Positions 5,151-12,228 of a stretch of DNA of 14,573 bases are shown here, one piece after another. Position 1 is the stretch's first letter. Every line of letters starts with the position of its first letter. A program made the translations under genes and the position numbers. The stretch is from Varibaculum timonense_A (GTDB lineage: Bacteria > Actinomycetota > Actinomycetes > Actinomycetales > Actinomycetaceae). The stretch is from assembly GCF_027694345.1 (NCBI RefSeq), contig NZ_JAQEVU010000015.1, forward strand, positions 1 to 14,573. Direction: 5' to 3'. Below the pieces are notes generated by a model, which saw only the letters and a list, made by a program, of their open reading frames with translations, did no database searches and was not told the origin of the DNA.

Positions 5151-5735
5151 ATGCCAAATAGGGAACCCAGTCTGCTGGAGCTATGTAAAGAGGATTTGGC
5201 AGCCGCGATTAACTCTGATCCGGCAGCCCGTAGCAAGCTAGAGGTGGCATTGACCTATCCAGGGGTGCACGCAGTCTGGGCGTATCGTCTGGCACATATG
5301 CTCTTTAAGAAAAAACTGAAACTACTGGCCAGGATAGTTTCTTCGATTGCCCGCAGCTATACCGGAGTTGATATTCACCCGGGAGCCCGCCTAGGTCGCC
5401 GCCTGTTTATTGACCACGCCAACGGAGTAGTAATCGGGGAAACCACCCGAATCGGCACAGATTGCGTATTGTTTCACCAGGTCACTTTGGGTGGGGTGTC
5501 TATGTCGAAAGGTAAACGGCATCCCACCCTTGGGGATCGGGTAATGGTTGGCGCAGGCGCGAAAGTGCTTGGTCCTATCCAGGTAGGCTCGGATGCTCGG
5601 ATTGCCGCTAATGCGGTGGTAGTAAAAGATGTACCTGCTGGATGCACTGCGATTGGGGTACCTGCCAAGGTTTCTCCGGCTTGTAGAAAACAAAAGAGTA
5701 CCGAGTTAATCATTGACCCTACTTTGTTTATCTAG
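5151..5735 (+). CDS. cysE: Serine O-acetyltransferase
   Basis: It acetylates L-serine with acetyl-CoA to give O-acetylserine, the substrate of CysK. At 194 residues it is the short actinobacterial/firmicute form. An alpha-helical N-terminus (about 1-70) precedes a left-handed beta-helix of hexapeptide repeats (about 72-175). The catalytic residues align with E. coli Asp143, Asp157 and His158 as Asp74 (VDIHPGA), Asp88 and His89 (IDHANG). The motif VTLGGVSMSKGKRHPTLGD supplies the acetyl-CoA and serine loops. The protein ends in LFI: a C-terminal isoleucine is the residue by which CysE docks into the CysK active site in the cysteine synthase complex, so complex formation is likely. The GGAG at 5139-5142 overlaps the cysK stop codon. 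Confidence 0.95.
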   Translation: MPNREPSLLELCKEDLAAAINSDPAARSKLEVALTYPGVHAVWAYRLAHMLFKKKLKLLARIVSSIARSYTGVDIHPGARLGRRLFIDHANGVVIGETTRIGTDCVLFHQVTLGGVSMSKGKRHPTLGDRVMVGAGAKVLGPIQVGSDARIAANAVVVKDVPAGCTAIGVPAKVSPACRKQKSTELIIDPTLFI

Positions 5736-5784
5736 TGACAGTTAGCGTTAGCAGCGTTTCAGCAATTTCTAATAGGGGTAGTCT

Positions 5785-5819
5785 CTTGGGTGCACCGAAA
5801 GTGCCGCTTACCCAGTTTT
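5785..5819 (+). terminator. Probable terminator of cysK-cysE
   Basis: An imperfect hairpin is formed by CTtGGGT (5785-5791) with ACCCAG (5810-5815) and an inner GCAC/GTGC stem around CGAAA. TTTTA follows directly. The bulges make it weaker than the other terminators here. The remaining bases up to the next gene hold another small hairpin (ACTGG/CCAGT near 5870-5885). Confidence 0.5.
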
Positions 5820-5949
5820 AGAACCGCACCGGCGAATCAGAGCGCGAGATTATTCTAAAAAATCTTACTACTGGAAAACACCAGTTTAACGGGAGATTAG
5901 AATCTGCTTTATTTGCGGACTTCTCCGCGTTTGTTGGCGCATTTTCTAC

Positions 5950-5955
5950 TACAAT
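5950..5955 (+). promoter_or_regulatory. Possible -10 box upstream of the uncharacterised gene
   Basis: TACAAT lies 31 nt before the ATG at 5987, giving a short leader that contains the strong GGAGG site (5978-5982). No convincing -35 box is seen at the right distance. Confidence 0.4.
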
Positions 5956-5986
5956 TTAGGCATAAATAGCTAGATGCGGAGGAAAA

Positions 5987-6988
5987 ATGATTACTACGGT
6001 TCCGGAAATAGTTGCCGGCGTGACCCGGGGAGACTCTGATGCCTGGGAGCGAGCCGGCAGTCTGCTAACAACCTATTACGCTCAAAGTAACTGCCCGCGG
6101 GTTACCTTGTTTTCTCTTACTTCCCGTTTTTCGCCCTCATTCCCTTTAGCCCCGCATTCAGATACTTCTCTTAAGGTTACTCCCTGCTATCTTCGGGACT
6201 GTGATCTTTTAGCCCTGGCGAATCTGGGAATCAAAGTTGCGCATGACAGCGTGAATCAGCTTTTCACCAGCGAACCTTTGCCAGAGTTAATGGCACAAAT
6301 CCCGCTGGATACCCAATTGGTGGATGCCTCGGAGCAAATACTAGATACAGACGGAGCATTAGCTCAGCTCTGGACAGCGCTAACCAAAGATCCGCTGACA
6401 CTAAAACCAAAGGCAGCGGCCGCGATTCTCGCACGGCTACGACCGGCAACTTTCCCTCTCTTTTCCAAGAGCGACCGGATACCCTGGGGTGAAATATCAG
6501 ATTATCTGCAATTTTGCCAAGATTTACACGATTTACTGTTAGCTGATAGAGGACGTTTAGCGCACCAGCTTTATTATTTACATGAATCTTTGGAACTACC
6601 TACCTGGGTTTCTCAAATACAACTATTACAGGCATTAGTGTTTGCTGATTCTCAAGCAAGCCTAGCGGCTCGCCGCGAGCTTCGCCGGCAAGAAAAAGCT
6701 ACTCGTAAAGCAGAGCGAGCCGCAAAAAAGCTTCGTAAAAAGCAAGCGAAGCAGAACAAGAAGCAACATAAAAAGCTTTCCAAACCAGAAAAATCGGCTA
6801 ACTTAGATTCTGACCTCCTTTCATCTGCCAGCCCCTTTGGCGGCGAGCGTGCCGCAAGCGCACGACACCTGGCTGCTAACGAACCAGTCGATTTAGGGAA
6901 CTCACGCAGCCAGCTGACAGGACACGGTCGCCACGTAAGAAACGACGGCGAGGACGGATTTATTTCTACTGATCCTGTCTCCCTTTAA
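5987..6988 (+). CDS. Uncharacterised protein with lysine-rich C-terminal tail
   Basis: I do not recognise this 333-residue protein with confidence. There is no signal peptide and no transmembrane segment, so it should be cytoplasmic. Residues 1 to about 228 look globular and mostly helical. The stretch around 142-164 (AAAAILARLRPATFPLFSK) recalls an uncharacterised actinobacterial family, DUF6308, where a similar basic motif occurs, but I cannot confirm that. Residues about 229-269 are dominated by Lys, Arg, Gln and Ala, a highly charged helix that could bind nucleic acid, ribosomes or an acidic partner. The last 65 residues are polar and probably disordered. The ribosome-binding site GGAGG is strong. 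The gene stands alone between cysE and the aminopeptidase gene, with its own terminator, so context gives no hint of function. Confidence 0.8.
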   Translation: MITTVPEIVAGVTRGDSDAWERAGSLLTTYYAQSNCPRVTLFSLTSRFSPSFPLAPHSDTSLKVTPCYLRDCDLLALANLGIKVAHDSVNQLFTSEPLPELMAQIPLDTQLVDASEQILDTDGALAQLWTALTKDPLTLKPKAAAAILARLRPATFPLFSKSDRIPWGEISDYLQFCQDLHDLLLADRGRLAHQLYYLHESLELPTWVSQIQLLQALVFADSQASLAARRELRRQEKATRKAERAAKKLRKKQAKQNKKQHKKLSKPEKSANLDSDLLSSASPFGGERAASARHLAANEPVDLGNSRSQLTGHGRHVRNDGEDGFISTDPVSL

Positions 6989-7015
6989 CGCTGCACTTAC
7001 GGTCTATTTTCCCAC

Positions 7016-7055
7016 TTCCCCTCCTTTCTTCAAGGAGGGGAACCGGAACTTTTTT
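7016..7055 (+). terminator. Hairpin terminator after the uncharacterised gene
   Basis: TTCCCCTCCTT (7016-7026) and AAGGAGGGGAA (7032-7042) form a perfect 11-bp stem with a 5-nt loop. Six T's at 7050-7055 follow 7 nt later, a longer gap than usual. Confidence 0.7.
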
Positions 7056-7067
7056 GCTCAATAACTC

Positions 7068-7073
7068 TAGAAT
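7068..7073 (+). promoter_or_regulatory. -10 box for a probable leaderless transcript
   Basis: TAGAAT ends 6 nt before the ATG at 7080. No ribosome-binding site is present between them. The layout is the same as at 3205-3217 and upstream of uvrB, and it predicts an mRNA starting at the start codon. Confidence 0.6.
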
Positions 7074-7079
7074 AAAATC

Positions 7080-8357
7080 ATGACTGATTTTGAGATTGAA
7101 AGCTATGCCCAGGGACTAAAAGAGTTTATTACCGCCTCCCCCTGTGCTTCATTAGCTGCCAAGAGCCTAGCAGAAACCTTCACTAACAGTGGTTTCACTA
7201 GGATTGACCCCACACAATCTTGGAATAGCTCTCCGGGCAAATACTTCCTCCAACAAGGAGGCGCAATTATTGCCTGGTTAATACCAGATAACCCCCCGCA
7301 AGGTTTTCGGATTATCGGCTCCCATACCGATTCCCCCGCTTTCAAACTAAAACCCACTCCCGATAGCTTTAGTCCGGATGGTTGGGGACAACTAAACGTA
7401 GAAATATATGGGGGAATGCTCCCTAACTCTTGGCTGAACCGAGAACTGGGGATTGCCGGGATTATCTATGACCATTCCGGAAAATGTCACTATCTACAAA
7501 CTGACGCGCTAGCTTTTATCCCCCAATTAGCCCCTCATCTAGACCGGGACTCCACTAAATGTTTACAGCTTGACCCACAACAACATTTACGTCCCCTATG
7601 GCAACTAGGAGACAATCAACCCGGCATTCTTGATTTACTGGCTGAACAGGCTGGTTTAAGCAGCGCTGCCGATATTTCCAGCCACGAGCTTTACACTTTC
7701 GACACCCACGAACCCCGAAGGATAGGAACTAATAAACAGTTCCTATCCTCTGCCCGGCAAGATAACTTGCTATCGGTTTACAGTGCCGCCTGCGCCCTCT
7801 TGAGCCTTGCCACCGACAACTATCAAGGGGACAATATCTTGATAAGTGCCGCCTTTGACCATGAGGAAGTCGGTTCCCACACCGTAAATGGGGCGGCCGG
7901 CCCTCTGCTAGAGCAGGTGTTACAACGCTGCGCCCTAGCCGAGGGAGAAAAAGATAGTTATCAGCGTCTGCTAGCTGCGTCCTCGTGCCTATCAGCTGAC
8001 GTAGCCCACTCAGTAAATCCAAACTATCCCGAAAAACATGACCCGGATACCCGTCCCATAATGGGAAATGGGCCGGTACTAAAACTTAACGCCTCCCAGC
8101 ATTACTCCACCGATGCTTACGGTTGGCATCTTTGGGAAGATGCAGCCCGGCGCAGCGGGGTAAATACTCAACGATTTGTATCAAAAAACACTGTTACCTG
8201 CGGCTCTACCATTTCCCCTATGATTAGCACCCGCTTGGGAATAACCACTATCGATGTAGGAGTTCCTATCTTATCGATGCATTCAGCCAGGGAAATGTGT
8301 TCCTTAAATGACCAGGTAGAGATGGCAAAAATAATGCGAGCCTACCTGGAGAAATAA
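7080..8357 (+). CDS. apeB: M18-family aspartyl aminopeptidase
   Basis: This cytoplasmic metallo-aminopeptidase removes N-terminal residues, typically acidic ones, from peptides. At 425 residues it is standard for the bacterial M18 family. The two-zinc site is complete: His82 in GSHTDSP (80-86), bridging Asp228 in RQDNL, the Glu pair 262-263 in FDHEEVGS, Asp307 in SADVAHSVNPNY and His401 in SMHSAREM. The C-terminal stretch with CGSTISP, then GVPILSMHS, is the strongest family signature. The gene probably lacks a leader, with TAGAAT 6 nt before the ATG. It is monocistronic and converges on the minus-strand tRNA-Val, which begins 7 nt beyond its stop. The family is certain; the symbol apeB is used by homology. 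Confidence 0.93.
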   Translation: MTDFEIESYAQGLKEFITASPCASLAAKSLAETFTNSGFTRIDPTQSWNSSPGKYFLQQGGAIIAWLIPDNPPQGFRIIGSHTDSPAFKLKPTPDSFSPDGWGQLNVEIYGGMLPNSWLNRELGIAGIIYDHSGKCHYLQTDALAFIPQLAPHLDRDSTKCLQLDPQQHLRPLWQLGDNQPGILDLLAEQAGLSSAADISSHELYTFDTHEPRRIGTNKQFLSSARQDNLLSVYSAACALLSLATDNYQGDNILISAAFDHEEVGSHTVNGAAGPLLEQVLQRCALAEGEKDSYQRLLAASSCLSADVAHSVNPNYPEKHDPDTRPIMGNGPVLKLNASQHYSTDAYGWHLWEDAARRSGVNTQRFVSKNTVTCGSTISPMISTRLGITTIDVGVPILSMHSAREMCSLNDQVEMAKIMRAYLEK

Positions 8358-8364
8358 ACAAGTC

Positions 8365-8439
8365 TGGTGGGCCATACTGGTTTCGAACCAGTGACCTCTT
8401 CCGTGTGAAGGAAGCGCGCTACCCCTGCGCCAATGACCC
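8365..8439 (-). tRNA. tRNA-Val (anticodon CAC)
   Basis: Read on the minus strand, the acceptor GGGTCAT pairs with ATGGCCC (one G-T). The D-arm, the anticodon stem CTTCC/GGAAG with loop TTCACAC, and the T-arm ACTGG-TTCGAAA-CCAGT all close. The anticodon is CAC, reading GUG. The CCA end is encoded (8365-8367). The gene lies between terC and the converging apeB. Confidence 0.96.
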
Positions 8440-8501
8440 TAGACGTTGTTAAGACTATCTAAAGCCCCACCCAGAACCAAATCTAAAGATGTGGGATATA
8501 T

Positions 8502-9530
8502 CTAGATGCGGCTTTTTCGCTTGGAATACCAGATGGAAGCCAGCGCAGTGACCAGCAAAACTATTACGATATAGCCCATCGAGAAACCGATAGAAGGCTC
8601 GGGAATAGAATGCGCCCATTTATCAATCCCCCAGAAAGGAGCTTCATGGGCAGCATGGATAATCAGTTTCACCCCAATGAATCCCAGAATCAAGGCCAGC
8701 CCGTAATGTAGGAAAGCCAGGCGCTCCAATAACCCATCTACCAGGAAGAACAGTTGCCGTAGCCCCATAAGTGAAAATGCGGTAGCAGCAAAGACGATAA
8801 AGGGATGGCTAGTAAGACCAAAGATGGCGGGAATGGAATCAAACGCAAACATTAAATCCGCTGACCCAATCGCTACGATAACCAAGAACATGGGGGTCAC
8901 ATAGGTTTTACCCCGATGACGGTACAGCAGTTTCGCTTCCCGAAAGCCTTCAGAAACCGGCAGAACTCGGCGCACCAGCGAGGTGAAACGGTTTTCCTGA
9001 TAACCTTGGCCAGATTCTGCCTCGTCCTCTTTAGTGACCCCCTCACGCGCCTGACTAATCGCGGTGTAAATCAAGAACAAGCCAAACAGGTAGAATATCC
9101 AGGCAAACTTACTGATTAGAGCAGCCCCAATCAAAATGAAGCCCAGGCGTAGCACCATAGAAATCACGATTCCCAGCATGATGACTTTTTGCTGGTAGAG
9201 ACGGGGAACGTTGAAGCCATTCAAAATAATGATAAATACAAACAAATTATCTAGCGATAGCGACCATTCAGTAATCCAGCCCGCCCAGTATTGAACCGCA
9301 AGATTCAAATCCCATTGCAGCCACACCACCAGCCCAAAGGCAGCCGCAATCGCCATATAGATACCTGACCAGATGGCGGCCTCTTTAATCGTGGGTTCGT
9401 GGGCTTTACGGACATGACCGCGAAAATCGATGATTAGCAGTCCCAGAATAATAATCGCCAGTAGAACCCAGTTCCACCAGTGAATTACTTCGTGGCCGGG
9501 GACGGCATTAAGCGCAGGAGCAAGACCCAT
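8502..9530 (-). CDS. TerC/Alx-family metal exporter, manganese-linked
   Basis: This integral membrane protein of 342 residues has eight or nine helices and belongs to the TerC family. Members such as Alx and bacterial TerC proteins export Mn2+ or help metallate secreted proteins. The conserved acidic clusters are TEWSLSLDNLFVF (Glu88, Asp94, Asn95) and GSADLMFAFDSIPAIFG (Asp225, Asp231). A charged cytoplasmic loop with KEDEAESG lies near 165-180. I start it at ATG 9530 because GGAG lies 8 nt upstream; a TTG at 9563 would extend the frame but falls inside the riboswitch. The yybP-ykoY riboswitch directly upstream predicts Mn-induced expression, which fits a Mn-exporting role. The P-type ATPase gene lies upstream in the same direction. 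Confidence 0.93.
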   Translation of the reverse strand: MGLAPALNAVPGHEVIHWWNWVLLAIIILGLLIIDFRGHVRKAHEPTIKEAAIWSGIYMAIAAAFGLVVWLQWDLNLAVQYWAGWITEWSLSLDNLFVFIIILNGFNVPRLYQQKVIMLGIVISMVLRLGFILIGAALISKFAWIFYLFGLFLIYTAISQAREGVTKEDEAESGQGYQENRFTSLVRRVLPVSEGFREAKLLYRHRGKTYVTPMFLVIVAIGSADLMFAFDSIPAIFGLTSHPFIVFAATAFSLMGLRQLFFLVDGLLERLAFLHYGLALILGFIGVKLIIHAAHEAPFWGIDKWAHSIPEPSIGFSMGYIVIVLLVTALASIWYSKRKSRI

Positions 9531-9559
9531 ATAGTGTTCTCCAATTCTATGGTGTGATA

Positions 9560-9651
9560 CCAAAAGGTCTTCTTCCGCCCTTTCAGGCCGAACCAGCCGG
9601 GCATAAATGCCGTGATGACGACTGGCTTGTTAATGGAAGTACTCCCCTCCC
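9560..9651 (-). promoter_or_regulatory. yybP-ykoY manganese riboswitch
   Basis: On the minus strand this region shows the hallmarks of the yybP-ykoY Mn2+-sensing RNA in order. GGGGAGTA comes near the 5' end. The arm AGCCAG/CTGGTT encloses GTCGTCA, then CACGGCATTTATGCCCGG with its small GGCA/TGCC hairpin. The second arm has GCCT-GAAA-GGGC. GAAGACCTTTT at the 3' end is equivalent to the classic GCAAGACCUUU. A P1 closing helix forms between the AGG of the 5' end and the CCT of the 3' end. It sits 25 nt after the ATPase stop and 29 nt before the terC start. With so little room left, control is probably by access to the GGAG at 9539-9542 rather than by a terminator. The match is by memory of the family, not by a covariance search. 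Confidence 0.9.
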
Positions 9652-9678
9652 GTGATTACTAACCCAGTCTAACGTGTT

Positions 9679-12228
9679 TTAGCCGCAACCCCGAACTGTG
9701 CAACTTAGCCCCGACCAATGTCTCCGCTCCCAGCGAATCCCGATAATCGCCAAAGATAGTAGGGAAATAGCGCTACAGGCGAGCACTACCAGCCACTGCG
9801 AGACGGATAATACTTGTAGGGCAAAAAAGTCCCTGACCACCGGAATCGTAATCGCGCTAACTACCAGGGCAATCATTACCCCCAGGAGGATTCCTCGCCA
9901 GCTGCGCAGCGGTTGTGACAAGATAGCCAGTAGACCCAAGGCTCCGTTCACTAACACCACGGTGGCTACCGAAGTTGCCTGTGGAGAGCTGCCTATCCAT
10001 AAATAGGCTCCAATAGAGGTTAGAGCACAAATCAGACCGGCTGGCAACGCTAACTGCCCCACGCGGCGTAAGAATCCGGGGCGGTATCTTCTCGCAGAGG
10101 GTGCGAGCGCCAAGAAAAACGCAGGAATCCCGATGGTGGTGGAAGAAATCAAAGTTAATTGCCGGGGCAAATAGGGATAACGTATCCCTAAAACCCCTAT
10201 GACCAGGGCAAGTATTGCGGCATAAGTGGTTTTTGATAGGAAGAGGGTCGAGACTCGTTCCATATTTCCGAGGACGCGCCGCCCCTCCCCTAATACATGC
10301 GGAAGCGACGAGAAGCGCGAATCTATCAGCACTACTTTCGCTGCCGATTTAGTTGCCTGCGCGGCATTTCCCATCGCTATCCCTAAATCAGCATCTTTTA
10401 ACGCCAGAGCATCATTAACTCCATCCCCGGTCATTGCCACGGTTCTGCCCCCAGATTGCAAGGCACGAACCAGGGAACGTTTTTGCTCCGGGGTAACCCT
10501 GCCAAAAACGCTGTGTTCTTTCAAAACAGCACGCAGCTCGTCCTGATTATCCGGCAGTTCTCTAGCATCAAAACCGCTATCATCTACCCCCACCCTCTTC
10601 GCCAAGGCAGCCACGGTAACAGGGTTATCACCCGAAATAATTAGGGTTTTTACTCCTTGAGTGCGGAAAAACTCTAGGGTTTTTTCCGCGTCGCCCCTCA
10701 CCTGTTCCGCTAAAACAATCAGCGCACTAAGCTGTAGGGTTTTCGGCAACTTGGGAGCGTGCAGGTCAAGAGCGGCGTTTTGGGTAGAGGCTAAAGCCAA
10801 CACTCTCGCCCCTTGCCTTGCCCAGTTAGCGGTTTCTGCTTGCGTATCACTATCAGCGGCCAAAACAATTTCTGGTGCCCCTAGTACCCAGGTTTTTTCG
10901 TCACTAACCAACGCTGACCATTTACGCGAAGAATCAAACGCCAGGATTTCAGCGTTATCAATAATTCCAGTCTCCGCCTGTAAATCGCTTTGGAGACGAT
11001 CATAGATTGCTGCCGAAGTGTCATTTTCCCGCGTTTTAGTCAAAGTAGCGAGTGCCTTTTGCGCATCTGGCGGTAATGCTTTCGCGCTAACCAAGGAGGA
11101 ATCTGCCGGGATACAAAACCCTCGAAGTCTTACCTGACCGGTAGTAAGAGTACCGGTTTTATCAAGACACAAGGTATCTACCCTGGCTAGAACCTCAACA
11201 GCTGGGAGTTCTTGAATCAACACCTCTTGACGAACCAGTTTAAGAGCCGCCGCCGCGAAGTTGATTGAAGTGAGCAGCACCAGTCCTTGCGGAATCATTC
11301 CCACAATACCGGCAACCACCGCAACCACCACTGGACCAATATTTCCCCAGGTTACCTGACTAAATCCTCCTAAACTACGAATTTGTGAAACCGCCAATAG
11401 CGCAATAACTAGCGGGAGGAAATAGGTGATAATTTTCAGGATTTTATTGATACCCGCTTCTAGCTCTGAACGGGCCATTTTGAACTTTTTCACCTGGATA
11501 GCCATCTTGTTTGCCCATGATTGACTACCTACGGCGCTGACTGCGATATATCCGTTACCGGCAACTACGGTGGCTCCCGATAAAACCGTCTCCCCTATTT
11601 GGCGAGCACAGGGCACTGATTCGCCGGTCAGGTTGGATTCATCAAGATACATTCCTTCACTGGCAAGCACCGTCCCATCTGCGGGAACTTGGTCTCCTCG
11701 GCGCAAATGCAGTAAATCCCCTTGCACAATCTGGCGGGGAGATATTTCTTGTTCCACTCCCTCACGCACGACCCAAACAGGGTTTTCTTGCAAAATACTG
11801 ACCCGCTCTAGTACCTTTTTGGCGCGCAGTTCCGAGACAATGCCGGTTAGCGCATTAACGATCATCACTATGCCAAAGACGGCGTCCGCCCAATGCCCAA
11901 ATATCAAAGTGACCACGATACAGATGCTGAGAATAGCGTTAAATAAAGTGAATATATTGGCACGCAGAATCTGGGGTACGGTGCGGGTAGCCCGCGGGGT
12001 GAACTGGTTAGTGAGTCCCGCTTGGGTAAGCTCGGCTACCTCCTGGCTGCTTAGCCCTTGCAAAGCTGGGTTTCCAGCGCCGCTAGCGTTATCGGCAGAC
12101 CGACTTTTAGCGTTCTTGCTAGGTTCGACTTCGGCTTCCTTAATGAGGGTGCTATTTTCACTTGAGCCAGAGGACGGGCTGACCACGTCCTCGGAATCCA
12201 TATTTTTGGGTTTCAGGTACTTACTCAA
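9679..12228 (-). CDS. Cation-transporting P-type ATPase, CtpE-like
   Basis: This is an 849-residue P-type ATPase of the plasma membrane. The first 80 residues are a polar, Ser-rich extension. The core follows: two helices (about 90-132), the actuator domain with TGES at 201-204, two helices (about 262-330) with PQGL at 313-316, the phosphorylated Asp356 in DKTGTLT, the nucleotide-binding domain with GAPE, the hinge TGDGVND, and a hydrophobic C-terminal bundle. The pattern, including VQ/IQELPAVE before the DKTGT, is closest to mycobacterial CtpE, linked to Ca2+ transport. The membrane motif reads PQGL where Ca-ATPases have PEGL. The start is TTG 12228, which overlaps the uvrB stop (TTGA) and has GGGAGG just upstream. 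terC with its Mn riboswitch follows, so Mn2+ is a possible second substrate. Ion specificity is inferred. Confidence 0.88.
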   Translation of the reverse strand: MSKYLKPKNMDSEDVVSPSSGSSENSTLIKEAEVEPSKNAKSRSADNASGAGNPALQGLSSQEVAELTQAGLTNQFTPRATRTVPQILRANIFTLFNAILSICIVVTLIFGHWADAVFGIVMIVNALTGIVSELRAKKVLERVSILQENPVWVVREGVEQEISPRQIVQGDLLHLRRGDQVPADGTVLASEGMYLDESNLTGESVPCARQIGETVLSGATVVAGNGYIAVSAVGSQSWANKMAIQVKKFKMARSELEAGINKILKIITYFLPLVIALLAVSQIRSLGGFSQVTWGNIGPVVVAVVAGIVGMIPQGLVLLTSINFAAAALKLVRQEVLIQELPAVEVLARVDTLCLDKTGTLTTGQVRLRGFCIPADSSLVSAKALPPDAQKALATLTKTRENDTSAAIYDRLQSDLQAETGIIDNAEILAFDSSRKWSALVSDEKTWVLGAPEIVLAADSDTQAETANWARQGARVLALASTQNAALDLHAPKLPKTLQLSALIVLAEQVRGDAEKTLEFFRTQGVKTLIISGDNPVTVAALAKRVGVDDSGFDARELPDNQDELRAVLKEHSVFGRVTPEQKRSLVRALQSGGRTVAMTGDGVNDALALKDADLGIAMGNAAQATKSAAKVVLIDSRFSSLPHVLGEGRRVLGNMERVSTLFLSKTTYAAILALVIGVLGIRYPYLPRQLTLISSTTIGIPAFFLALAPSARRYRPGFLRRVGQLALPAGLICALTSIGAYLWIGSSPQATSVATVVLVNGALGLLAILSQPLRSWRGILLGVMIALVVSAITIPVVRDFFALQVLSVSQWLVVLACSAISLLSLAIIGIRWERRHWSGLSCTVRGCG

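Noticed and set aside
8457..8488. Direct repeat ATCTAAAG between tRNA-Val and terC
   Set aside because: Eight bases repeated once is expected by chance in a window this size; a weak CCCAC/GTGGG stem here may help end the terC transcript but is not convincing.
9531..9563. Upstream TTG start for terC, adding 11 residues
   Set aside because: It lies within the 3' strand of the riboswitch and has no Shine-Dalgarno site, whereas ATG 9530 has GGAG 8 nt upstream.
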